In this document: positions 52,436-60,047 of the stretch, one piece after another
Layout: each line of letters opens with the position of its first letter
Position numbering within the stretch: position 1 is the stretch's first letter
NCBI GenBank assembly: GCA_024213275.1
Contig: JANAVG010000001.1
Location: 174,935-238,934, forward strand
DNA: 64,000 nucleotides
Direction of reading: 5' to 3'
Source of the DNA: Rossellomorea sp. BNER
GTDB lineage: Bacteria; Bacillota; Bacilli; Bacillales; Bacillaceae_B
Translations under genes and position numbers: made by a program
Notes under the pieces: model-generated
Database searches by the model: none
What the model was told of the DNA's origin: nothing
What the model saw: the letters and a program-made list of their open reading frames with translations, nothing else

Positions 52436-52557
52436 AAAAGCGCAGGCGCCTTGAACAGGCCCGACAAGCATAAGACGAGCCTCATAGAAAGGGTGCCTTT
52501 TCCCTTTCTATGGGGCTTGGCTTATGTCTCGAGGGCCTAGGCGCCGGAGCTGGACAT
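52436..52557. repeat. Structured GC-rich intergenic repeat
   Basis: The region starts AAAAGCGCAGGCGCCTTG and ends AGGCGCCGGAGCTGGACA. Between them nested stems pair AGGCCC/GGGCCT, GACAAGCATAAG/CTTATGTC, GAGCC/GGCTT and CATAGAAAGGG/CCCTTTCTATG. The sequence type (GCGCCTTG...GGCGC-GGAGC-GGACA) recurs in many Bacillus genomes as I remember it, with no known function. A partial start of another copy (GAAAAGCGGAGG) follows at 52558. Confidence 0.7.
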
Positions 52558-52654
52558 TGAAAAGCGGAGGAGTCTAGAACTGAGGAAAAAGGCAAAGACC
52601 TCCACTTCCTGAAAACCCTTCTTATCTACATGGTGTGTCCTCCGCCAAGCAGAG

Positions 52655-52685
52655 CCCCCAAAGAGTTTCCTTGGGGGCTTTACTT
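52655..52685 (+). terminator. Terminator downstream of the structured repeat
   Basis: AGCCCCCAA and TTGGGGGCTTT, about 220 bp after mreBH. 52686-52944 holds nothing else clear except GGGACTGACAC at 52896, related to the 40822 hairpin arms. Confidence 0.8.
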
Positions 52686-52944
52686 ATGAGCACTTACTTG
52701 ACTAGAGCAGGAACGCCAAAACGTAGAACCACCCTCATATAAAAAACCTATGAAACTCTTACTCTTCAAAAACTCCCCAAACGATCACGGGGTCCAGCAA
52801 CGTCTATTTAAAAGCATAGGGGTCCGTCACTCCCCAAATTACTCAATAAAGCAACATGACCTACAAGCCTCATTCAAAAGTCGCTCTTTGATGGGAGGGA
52901 CTGACACCACGGTTTTAGGTATAAACACTCAATCATTTTTTGCA

Positions 52945-53472
52945 TCAATATGATAATCCAAACAATTTCCCTAAACGTGCCAGCCCTCCAAAAAGTACTA
53001 CTTGAACGAATTTTGGAGGACCTTTAATATATCCGTCCATACTTGCCCAAGCCATTCCTAGCCAAAATGGATTGGATGGGATTCCTTTTTTATTCATTTT
53101 CCCTTCAGATTCTAATTTGTGAATGAGTTCAAACATCCTTTTATGCTGGCCTGGGGGGCGGACTTCATGGATGGCGATTAGTCCATTATCACTAATATTC
53201 CAAAACTGATGGACCTGTTGTGGATGAATAGAAATCTTCTCGCCCTTTGATACGATCATTTCCTTACCGTCCACTAGGAATTTCATTTTCCCCTCTTTAA
53301 TCATGAACGACTCCGTAAGGACTGGATGCCAATGAGGACCATTCATTGCCCCTTGCTTCAATACTTTATGTTCCACTAGCAGATAGTCTCCTTTATCGTC
53401 CACTCCGGTTTCAAGAAAAGTGACTGTCCTTCCATCAGGATGTTCCAGCGTATTAGTGTAGTTTTTCACCAT
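52945..53472 (-). CDS. Cupin-domain protein
   Basis: A 175-residue protein. The cupin core (about 20-110) has metal-site motif GPHWHPVLTESFMIKEG and second motif HPQQVHQFWNIS. A helical C-terminal part (about 115-175) has NPFWLGMAWASMDGYIKGPP and a hydrophobic end. Function unknown; perhaps a small-molecule or regulatory binder. Confidence 0.85.
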   Translation of the reverse strand: MVKNYTNTLEHPDGRTVTFLETGVDDKGDYLLVEHKVLKQGAMNGPHWHPVLTESFMIKEGKMKFLVDGKEMIVSKGEKISIHPQQVHQFWNISDNGLIAIHEVRPPGQHKRMFELIHKLESEGKMNKKGIPSNPFWLGMAWASMDGYIKGPPKFVQVVLFGGLARLGKLFGLSY

Positions 53473-53585
53473 TCATTCTCCCTACCTTTGAAAATTCTAA
53501 GATCAAGTAGAATTCTCTATTTTAGACAGGACCAAGTTTCATCTGGTCTTTAGGTGATCCTGGTTTGGAGGATATCAGTATTCAT

Positions 53586-53903
53586 GGTTTATCGGTCTTT
53601 TGATTAATTTTATCAGTCGATTCTTTGGATATATCGGTCGTTTACTCTATTTTATCGGTCAAAACCAACAATATATCGGTCATTCGACATGAAACGACTC
53701 TTCCATCTCGACGCATTCAGATTTTCCGACTCATTTTAAGCAATGTTCCTGATTCGGCTGATACTCTTGATTTATCGGTCGCTTGCTTAATTTTATCAAT
53801 CGAATCGTTGGATTTATCGGTCGTTTACTCTATTTTATCGGTCAAAACTAACAATATATCGGTCATTCGACATGAAACGACTCTTCCATCTCCCTGCTTT
53901 CAG
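53586..53903. repeat. 21-bp-period array G (TTTATCGGTC motif), duplicated
   Basis: ATCGGTC-type cores begin at 53591, 53612, 53633, 53654 and 53675, and again at 53774, 53795, 53816, 53837 and 53858. Every step is exactly 21 bp. Each unit has a conserved 10-bp TWTATCGGTC and an 11-bp variable part. Both halves end TCGACATGAAACGACTCTTC. The two arrays are 183 bp apart and share about 75 nearly identical bases, so the second is a tandem duplicate. An open frame across it lacks a ribosome site. Confidence 0.85.
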
Positions 53904-53942
53904 ATAGAAAGCATCATTCCCTTTTATAATATGTCTCAATTC

Positions 53943-54401
53943 CTATCCCATGTCACCAAAATCGAGGGTTTTGCCTGTTTCAACTAAAGTCTTTATATTA
54001 TTTAATATCATCCACCAAGCATTGTCGCTATTCTCATAATGAGGATCCCCTTCCTTCCATTGGTCATGAATAAGCGTGAGCTTTGTACATGCACCAACAG
54101 GCTCAAGTAGATAGGAAATTCTCGACTCAAATCCCTGTTCCCCATTCGTATACGACTTACCAGTATAATGGGTGAAGCGGAGTACTTGATTCATTTCATA
54201 CTCTAATACGTCTCCATAAACATGGACTGTCTCATCACCTTCTACTCCTGGTCCCACGTATTCCAAAGCTTCTCCTACTTGAAATGTAGATCTGATGACA
54301 CTTCCATAAAAAATCTGTTTCGTTCCTTCTGGAGAGGTCAATGTACCCCAAACTTTTTCAGGTGTTCCTGCAATATAAAATTCATATTTCAATTCTTTCA
54401 T
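53943..54401 (-). CDS. SRPBCC/AHSA1-family protein
   Basis: A 152-residue START-like domain protein (FYIAGTPEKVWGTLTSPEGTKQIFYGS, LTLIHDQWKEGD, WWMILNNIKTLVETG), typical of AHSA1/ActivatorOfHsp90-type small-molecule binders. ATG 54401 follows AGGAGGG; upstream codons in frame lack a site. Convergence and closeness to the WYL regulator suggest co-control. Confidence 0.88.
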   Translation of the reverse strand: MKELKYEFYIAGTPEKVWGTLTSPEGTKQIFYGSVIRSTFQVGEALEYVGPGVEGDETVHVYGDVLEYEMNQVLRFTHYTGKSYTNGEQGFESRISYLLEPVGACTKLTLIHDQWKEGDPHYENSDNAWWMILNNIKTLVETGKTLDFGDMG

Positions 54402-54447
54402 GAACAATTCCCTCCTAATATATTTAGTTATATAATCATCATAAATA

Positions 54448-54480
54448 AACTCCACTGACATCTACGGTCAGTGGAGTTAA
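54448..54480. terminator. Hairpin between SRPBCC and WYL genes
   Basis: AACTCCACTGAC and GTCAGTGGAGTT, with T-rich flanks on both strands. It overlaps the WYL gene stop. Confidence 0.8.
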
Positions 54481-55451
54481 AAATTTTTATAATGATTTAC
54501 TAATTCTGAAGCGACTTCAATCAATTTTTCTTTTAGAAAGGTGGGTTCAAGGATGGTAATTGATTTTCCATATGGAAGAAGAAAGTAAGGTACGAAGGTT
54601 TGGATAGAATGCTTATCTAGCTTAAAACCTGCAAGGTTCTTTGTTCGGTCAATTAGGGCATGACCAAATAGCCAATGCTGACAAAGTTCATCAAGTGCGT
54701 GCACCTTGCCTTGAATACGGACCGAAATGAGTTGCGTTTGATCGTTAGAATTAGGCAGAAGTCCATCTAGAAAGAATGAGCGTGCTGAGAAATTCAATGG
54801 TCTCTCAAATGTAAACTCTGTTCGGGATAATTTCCCAATCCGATCAACCCGAAAACTACGGATTTCAAGTCGCAGATGGCAGTATCCTACGACATACCAT
54901 TTCCCTTTCCAATAAACCAGTCCATAAGGATCTATATTCCGCGATAGGCTTTCATTATCATTTCCCTTTTTATATTCCATCATAAGGGTATTTCCTTCTG
55001 CAACGGATACTTCTATTTCCTTGAGGATGGATTCCAAGGATTGATTTAAGGAGGGCTGGATTACATCAAATCCTGATAAATGCCTATTGATTCGATCCAA
55101 CTGTTCAGGATTGGTATACATTTTCAGCTTAGATACCGCTCCTTCCAATTCCTCACTGAAAGGGTATCCAGCTTCTATTGCAAATCTTGCTGCATGGATC
55201 ATTGCTTTTTGTTCATTGTGATCAAAAAACAATGGGGCTTCAACAAACTCGTGAAGCAAACTATATCCGCCATTATGTCCGGCATCCGATATAATAGGGA
55301 CCCCACTTGCACATAAGGTATCAATATAACGGTAAACAGTACGAATATTAATCTCCAATTTATCGGAAATCTGCTTAGCCGTTATTTTATTACCAGTATT
55401 AAGCATCCATAGAATAGAAAGCATATTGACAGCTTTAGTCATATTTTTCAT
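54477..55451 (-). CDS. HTH-WYL-domain transcription regulator (YafY type)
   Basis: A 324-residue regulator. An HTH_11 domain (about 1-65, ITAKQISDKLEINIRTVYRYIDTLCASG) is followed by a WYL domain (about 140-220, DPYGLVYWKGKWYVVGYC and IRSFRVDRI) and a WCX C-terminal part. These proteins often control neighbouring genes. The SRPBCC gene directly downstream on the same strand is the likely partner. Confidence 0.9.
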   Translation of the reverse strand: MKNMTKAVNMLSILWMLNTGNKITAKQISDKLEINIRTVYRYIDTLCASGVPIISDAGHNGGYSLLHEFVEAPLFFDHNEQKAMIHAARFAIEAGYPFSEELEGAVSKLKMYTNPEQLDRINRHLSGFDVIQPSLNQSLESILKEIEVSVAEGNTLMMEYKKGNDNESLSRNIDPYGLVYWKGKWYVVGYCHLRLEIRSFRVDRIGKLSRTEFTFERPLNFSARSFFLDGLLPNSNDQTQLISVRIQGKVHALDELCQHWLFGHALIDRTKNLAGFKLDKHSIQTFVPYFLLPYGKSITILEPTFLKEKLIEVASELVNHYKNF

Positions 55452-55529
55452 AATTCCTTTCCCAGAGTAATCCTATCATTTTCATTGTGTATGAACCGGT
55501 TGCAATAGGCAAGCCAATTTACACAAAAA

Positions 55530-55560
55530 AAGAGGCAGATTCACTTGATGAATCTGCCTG
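55530..55560 (-). terminator. Hairpin with T run on the minus strand
   Basis: AGGCAGATTCA and TGAATCTGCCT, loop CTTGA. Read on the minus strand it is followed by seven T residues. No gene is evident just to its right on that strand, so what it terminates is unclear. Confidence 0.6.
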
Positions 55561-55698
55561 TCCATAAAAGATGAAAGGAGTTACTTCACACTACTACGAT
55601 ATGGCATTTATCGAAATGTGCTTGTACTCTTATCTATTTTTCATAAAAAATGGGAGAATGAACCCTAGCCCTTCTACACAAACTTCAAACAAGGGCAG

Positions 55699-55926
55699 GT
55701 GTTTCATTTGAAGGAGCAACAAATAGAAGACCTTTTTGACTTTTATGGATATACGGATTTATATAAACGCTTCAAAACGCCGCTGTATGTGAGCGGATTA
55801 TTTGATGAAGTAGAAGCAGAACAGTTGGAAAATTTTTTTGATCATTTCTCATTTCAAGACAACAACCCGCTTTTTGATGAATTTCGCTATTGGTTTGAAA
55901 TCTTTCTTGTAACGAATAAACATTAA
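55699..55926 (+). CDS. Small acidic protein of unknown function
   Basis: About 72-75 residues, rich in Phe, Asp and Glu (IEDLFDFYGYTDLYKRF, EAEQLENFFDHFSF). Starts at GTG 55699 or, more likely, TTG 55708, 6 bp after AGGTG. No signal peptide. Ends 14 bp before the MITE at 55940. Family not recognised. Confidence 0.6.
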   Translation: MFHLKEQQIEDLFDFYGYTDLYKRFKTPLYVSGLFDEVEAEQLENFFDHFSFQDNNPLFDEFRYWFEIFLVTNKH

Positions 55927-55939
55927 TAAATTTTTTTAG

Positions 55940-56105
55940 AAAGGCTGTATTCGCATAGATGGTTGCTTTTCGAACAAGAATAGAAACCCGTAATGATTAT
56001 GGTTTCGGGGCATCTTTTCGTTAAAGCAATAATTGGTTCACTAGTATTGAGTGATTAGATGTCTATAATTGACCAAAAGCAACAAAGATTAAGAAAAGAG
56101 CCTTT
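55940..56105. repeat. MITE-like element, copy 3
   Basis: Same ~165-bp element as at 3745: AAAGGCTGTATTCGCATAGA at the left and AACAAAGATTAAGAAAAGAG, then CCTTT, at the right. The terminal inverted repeats are about 30 bp. The internal GAATAGAAACCCGTAATGAT and TTCACTAGTATTGAGTGATT blocks are the best preserved. It lies between the small acidic gene and the 3' end of nos. Confidence 0.88.
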
Positions 56106-56176
56106 AAAAAAGAAATTGGCTAAACGCCAACTTCGATTTTTTACATAGGCATACATGGTCGAGCAATCAGCTGACA

Positions 56177-57256
56177 TTAGTAAGGGGCATTCTGATAATA
56201 GTAGTTGGGTGATACCCACTCATTATCATATTCTTTGTGAAAAACATGGGTAGTGGCTGGTGATATTGGCGGTATGAGCCAAGTCCAGTCTCCAGTAAAT
56301 TCCCTTCCACACTGTTTTTCATTTTGTTCAAAGACTTTAAACTGCTGTGCAGCAGTATGGTGATCAACAATGCTTACTCCGTCTTCTTTAAAGGAGTGAA
56401 GTACTGCTACATTTAGTTCCACAAGGGCTTTATCCTTCCAAAGAGTGGATGCTTTTGATATATCTAGTCCCATACAACTAGCGATTTTTGGAAGCATTTG
56501 ATATCGATCCTCATCTGCTAAATTTCTAGCTCCAATCTCGGTTCCCATATACCAACCGTTAAATGGTGCAGCTTTGTACGAAATTCCGCCGATTTCTAAT
56601 CTCATATCTGATATGATTGGAACTCCATACCATTTTACCTGTAAATCTTTAAACCAATCGTAATCAGGATGCCTTAACTCTACCTCGATAACAAGATCAT
56701 GTTTAATCTCTCTCCATCGAGGTGCTTGGTCACCAATTTGTATTACCCAAGGAAGTAGATCAAAGTCAGTCTTAGAAGCTTCCCAGCCTAAATTTAGACA
56801 CTTTTCAGTAAAGCCAAGTGAAGCTGAATCCCCTATTACACCATGTTCCTCAGAATAACCAGCATATCTAAGCAGCTGATGATTCCAAATTCGAATATTG
56901 TCTTGATTAGGATAATCTTGTTTAAAAATCGTAATCGTCGGACGGATCTTCCCGCCATTAGTTGCAAAAGATAGATGATTCTCAAGCGCTTTAAAAATCT
57001 CATCTTCTGAACTTGCAGCCCGTTCATCCACAACATGAAGAGTATTCCAGAAAAGCCTGCCAATGCAGCGATTACTATTTCTCCATGCCATTTTCGCTCC
57101 ATGCTCTAATTCCTCAAATGTATGCTCATAATAGCCCTTAGCTAGTATCTCTTGCTCTATTTGAACTAACCTTTCATGAATCCTATTTTGTGGCTTTGAA
57201 AGCTCTTGATAACAAACCTCAATAAATTGTTTTGCTTCATCCCAAAGGGTGCTCAT
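56177..57256 (-). CDS. nos: Nitric oxide synthase oxygenase
   Basis: A 359-residue oxygenase-only bacterial NOS, making NO from arginine with help from cellular flavodoxins. Haem-thiolate Cys64 in [13 protein letters not shown]. Arginine-site Glu240 in [13 protein letters not shown]. Pterin-site residues in the C-terminal [20 protein letters not shown]. Bacillus NOS products protect against oxidative stress and antibiotics. The hmp/nsrR pair in this window would remove or sense the NO made. Monocistronic. Confidence 0.96.
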   Translation of the reverse strand: MSTLWDEAKQFIEVCYQELSKPQNRIHERLVQIEQEILAKGYYEHTFEELEHGAKMAWRNSNRCIGRLFWNTLHVVDERAASSEDEIFKALENHLSFATNGGKIRPTITIFKQDYPNQDNIRIWNHQLLRYAGYSEEHGVIGDSASLGFTEKCLNLGWEASKTDFDLLPWVIQIGDQAPRWREIKHDLVIEVELRHPDYDWFKDLQVKWYGVPIISDMRLEIGGISYKAAPFNGWYMGTEIGARNLADEDRYQMLPKIASCMGLDISKASTLWKDKALVELNVAVLHSFKEDGVSIVDHHTAAQQFKVFEQNEKQCGREFTGDWTWLIPPISPATTHVFHKEYDNEWVSPNYYYQNAPY

Positions 57257-57507
57257 CTTATACTTCCTTTCTAAAACGCTTGCTTTAAATGTCAGTATAA
57301 CACCGCTTTTCGGCTCTTGGACTTGGCATTTATGAACATGTAATGAAGGAATCGGAGTTTGGTATAGAAAGAATAAAAAGGACTAACCATCCTTCAATTA
57401 TGTTGAAAATTTGTTTTATTTATTTCATTGATTCCATAATGAATAGAATCCGGTTATTAATTACGTTTTTAAAAAAATTCCGCTTAAGAATCTGGGAAAT
57501 ATCTTTT

Positions 57508-57551
57508 ATTATCAACTTTAGGGTGTTTATCGATTTCTCGACATCATTCAA
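57508..57551. repeat. 21-bp-family element E (single unit plus terminal block)
   Basis: One TTTATTATCAACTTTAGGG unit followed by GTTTATCGATTTCTCGACAT at 57524, the same terminal block as array D. It lies between nos and the ABC-F gene. The rest of 57257-57507 contains nothing I recognise. Confidence 0.6.
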
Positions 57552-57556
57552 CAAAT

Positions 57557-57592
57557 CAAAAAAGTGCTGCCGGAGCAGCACTTTTTTGATTA
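57557..57592. terminator. Bidirectional terminator of the ABC-F gene
   Basis: AAAAAAGTGCTGC, loop CGGA-like, GCAGCACTTTTTT: a perfect palindrome with A and T runs on both sides, ending at the ABC-F stop. Confidence 0.9.
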
Positions 57593-59464
57593 AATATAAT
57601 CCTCCAATAATCTATATCTCTCGTCTCTTTCTAATTCTTTACTCTTCTTACGCTCATACCATTTTTGAAGCTCATCAAGGTCAGATTCTGCTGCTAATTT
57701 CTCATCAATTGAAAAGATTTCCGCCTCGATTTTCTCTAGCTCTGCCTCAATTTCTTCCAAAGTTTCAGTGATAGCCTTTGGCGGAGTAATTTTTTCTTTG
57801 TTACCTTCTCTTTTAACTTTAGCTACTACCTGAGATGGGTTCAATTCCATCAGCTTTTCTTTTGCCCACGTATAATTTCCATCAAAGAAGTGAAGGGAGC
57901 GATTATGGATCCAATAGGTTTTCTCAAAAAGCTTATTTAAGAAATAGCGGTCATGTGAGACAGCAACTATCGTTCCATTAAACCCATCTAATGCATCCTC
58001 AAGTACTTCTCGCGAATCGATATCCAAGTGGTTCGTAGGTTCGTCTAAGAGAAGTAGATTAATATCCTGGTGCATAAGCTGAGCTAATCTTAACCTCATT
58101 TTTTCTCCACCACTCAGTTGACCTACTTTGCGGAACACGCTGGCGCCGTAGAATAAGAAGCCTGCGAGAATATGCCTCGCTTCTCCTTCTGCCACCCGTA
58201 CTTCTTCTCGAAAAGCGTCAATTAATCTCATTTCTGGATTAGATGCTGTGAAATGCTGAGATAAATAGCCGATTTTCACACTGCTTCCTATCTTGACAAC
58301 ACCTGCACGTGGCTCTAACTGTTTCAGTAGCATCTTGATAATCGTGGATTTTCCAGTGCCGTTATCCCCGACAATCGCCACTCTTTCCTTGTAGCGGACT
58401 AACATGTTGACCTCATTAAACAGTGAATGTCCACTAAATGAATGATTTACATCTTTGAGACTACAAACAATATTTCCGCTTCTGTTACTCTCTTCAAATT
58501 CAAGGCCCATTTTCTTGCGATCAAGGATAGGACGCTTAATTTTCACCATACGTTCAAGTGCTCTCTCCATATTTCGTGCACGTTTATGAAGGCCTTCATT
58601 TGGTGGGTTCGCTTGATTTGCCCATTCTTTTAACCGTTTAATGGCTTCCTTCATTTTTTTAATCTTCTTTTGCTGTTCTTGATAAGCTTGGAATTCTTGA
58701 AGAAGTTTGTCCTCTTTTTGCTTCACAAACATAGAGTAATCCGTGTGATAAAGTTCAGCTTCTCCATCTTCTAAATCAATGATTTTTGTCACAACCTTAT
58801 CGAGAAAATAGCGATCATGAGAAATAATCATGACGGTTCCGCGGTATTCTTTCAAAAACTCCTCCAACCATTCGACAGCACCAATATCGAGATGGTTTGT
58901 TGGTTCATCAAGTAAAAGAAAATCAGGCTCTTTCAGGAGGATGAATCCCAAACAAATCTTGGTTTGCTCTCCACCGCTTAATTGCTGGAAGGATTTCTCC
59001 AACAGCTCTTTGATGTGAAGCCCATTAGCCACCCTTGCAATGTTTGCCTCAATCTCATATCCACCCGATTGTGTAAATACATCTTGCAGCTTTCCATACT
59101 CGTGTAGCTGCTTCTCTAAATTCGTTGTATCACCTTTTGACATTGCTGCCTCTAATTCTTTTAGTCGCTTAGCGATTTGGTTTAGCTCTTCATAGGCAGA
59201 TTGAAGAACATCCAATCCCGTTGTTCCTTCTTTAAATTGAGGGATCTGTGCAAGATAGCCTACCTTCGCTCCTTTTTTAGTGTGAATTTGACCCTCATCT
59301 GGCGTATCGACACCTGCTAACAATTTGAAAACAGTTGTTTTTCCACTTCCATTTCGACCAACAAATCCAAGACGGTCTCCTTCATGGATTTCAAAGGATA
59401 CATCGTCAAAAATTTTATGGCCACCGTACATTTTGCTTATATGTTGAACACTACAAAGAATCAT
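57590..59464 (-). CDS. ABC-F ribosome-protection-type ATPase
   Basis: A 624-residue cytoplasmic twin-ABC protein without membrane segments. ABC1 has GRNGSGKTT, LSGGEQTKICLG and LLLDEPTNHLD. A charged helical linker (about 225-300, PtIM region) carries QQKKIKKMKEAIKRLKEW. ABC2 has GDNGTGKST, LSGGEKMRLRLAQ and LLLDEPTNHLD. A coiled-coil C-terminal tail (about 530-620) follows. Both catalytic Glu are intact. ATG 59464 follows GAAAGGAAAGAGG. The attenuator leader upstream suggests an inducible antibiotic-resistance-type factor rather than a housekeeping ABC-F. Drug class unknown. Confidence 0.9.
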   Translation of the reverse strand: MILCSVQHISKMYGGHKIFDDVSFEIHEGDRLGFVGRNGSGKTTVFKLLAGVDTPDEGQIHTKKGAKVGYLAQIPQFKEGTTGLDVLQSAYEELNQIAKRLKELEAAMSKGDTTNLEKQLHEYGKLQDVFTQSGGYEIEANIARVANGLHIKELLEKSFQQLSGGEQTKICLGFILLKEPDFLLLDEPTNHLDIGAVEWLEEFLKEYRGTVMIISHDRYFLDKVVTKIIDLEDGEAELYHTDYSMFVKQKEDKLLQEFQAYQEQQKKIKKMKEAIKRLKEWANQANPPNEGLHKRARNMERALERMVKIKRPILDRKKMGLEFEESNRSGNIVCSLKDVNHSFSGHSLFNEVNMLVRYKERVAIVGDNGTGKSTIIKMLLKQLEPRAGVVKIGSSVKIGYLSQHFTASNPEMRLIDAFREEVRVAEGEARHILAGFLFYGASVFRKVGQLSGGEKMRLRLAQLMHQDINLLLLDEPTNHLDIDSREVLEDALDGFNGTIVAVSHDRYFLNKLFEKTYWIHNRSLHFFDGNYTWAKEKLMELNPSQVVAKVKREGNKEKITPPKAITETLEEIEAELEKIEAEIFSIDEKLAAESDLDELQKWYERKKSKELERDERYRLLEDYI

Positions 59465-59524
59465 TGTCCTCTTTCCTTTCGTTATCGAAATATATAGAGG
59501 TAAGAGAGTCTCACTATTCTTTTC

Positions 59525-59601
59525 AAAAAAAGGTTGACCAAAGGAAGCTAGAACCATCCCTTGAATACTCAAAGTGATTCTAGATCCTAATAGGTCAACC
59601 T
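59525..59601 (-). terminator. Leader terminator T2 of the ABC-F gene
   Basis: AGGTTGACC at the start and GGTCAACCT at the end of a ~70-nt hairpin (inner arms AGGATCTAGAA and TTCTAGCTTCCT), followed by a seven-T run. It lies between leader and ABC-F gene on the minus strand, 60 bp before the start codon. Confidence 0.85.
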
Positions 59602-59614
59602 ACATTCATTATCT

Positions 59615-59650
59615 AAAAAAAACAAAAAGAGAGCATACGGATGCCCTCTT
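59615..59650 (-). terminator. Leader terminator T1 of the ABC-F gene
   Basis: GAGGGCAT, loop CCGT, ATGCTCTC followed by TTTTTGTTTTTTTT on the minus strand. Its 5' arm (AAGAGGGCAT) is complementary to ATGCCCTTTTT at the end of the leader peptide gene, allowing an antiterminator. Confidence 0.8.
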
Positions 59651-59701
59651 CCTAAAGGTATATTATGAAAGCTAGGAATTGAGACCTCTTACCGTTCTGT
59701 T

Positions 59702-59821
59702 CTATATGAATTTGCTAAAAAAGGGCATACGTATCCCGTTGAAAGCAAAACCATGAAAAATTGCACGGCAAATGTAAATATATTCTAAAAACTGACCATG
59801 CAATCCTACAGAACGATTCAT
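59702..59821 (-). CDS. Leader peptide of the ABC-F gene
   Basis: A 39-codon frame, MNRSVGLHGQFLEYIYICRA to ...RMPFFSKFI, with an ideal AAGGAGGTG 9 bp before its ATG. The start region (ACAGAACG...CTCAATTCC on the plus strand, 59808-59830) is repeated inverted at 59675-59700, so translation and leader folding are linked. This layout is that of ribosome-stalling attenuators before antibiotic-resistance genes. An alternative role as a signal peptide for the adjacent HTH-TPR regulator is possible but it lacks a clear secretion signal. Confidence 0.7.
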   Translation of the reverse strand: MNRSVGLHGQFLEYIYICRAIFHGFAFNGIRMPFFSKFI

Positions 59822-59860
59822 CTCAATTCCCACCTCCTTAAAATGCTGATTAATATATTT

Positions 59861-59890
59861 ATTATATAATTATTCTGAAAGTTTATGCAA
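59861..59890 (-). promoter_or_regulatory. Promoter of the ABC-F leader
   Basis: On the minus strand TTGCAT (59890-59885), 18 bp, TATAAT (59866-59861), about 40 bp before the leader-peptide start. Confidence 0.6.
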
Positions 59891-60047
59891 GGGAAAACTG
59901 AAAATATTAAGTTGAATAATATTTGCACTTATCAAGTATATTAGAGAATTTCAATGTTTCCCTTCAGCTTAATAATGCTGTAACTTGTTTTCAAAAATCA
60001 TGAAACTGCTGATTTTAAGCATGTGATTAACAAACACATTTTACTTT

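Noticed and set aside
52750-52953. A 67-codon plus-strand frame between mreBH and the cupin gene
   Set aside because: No ribosome site and no family. It includes GGGACTGACAC repeat sequence.
53586-53903. CRISPR array
   Set aside because: Repeats are only about 10 bp and spacers about 11 bp, far too short, and no cas genes are present.
53625-53987. A 120-codon frame across array G with a seven-residue repeat
   Set aside because: The heptad peptide is a by-product of the 21-bp DNA period. There is no ribosome site, and the frame is intergenic between two minus-strand genes.
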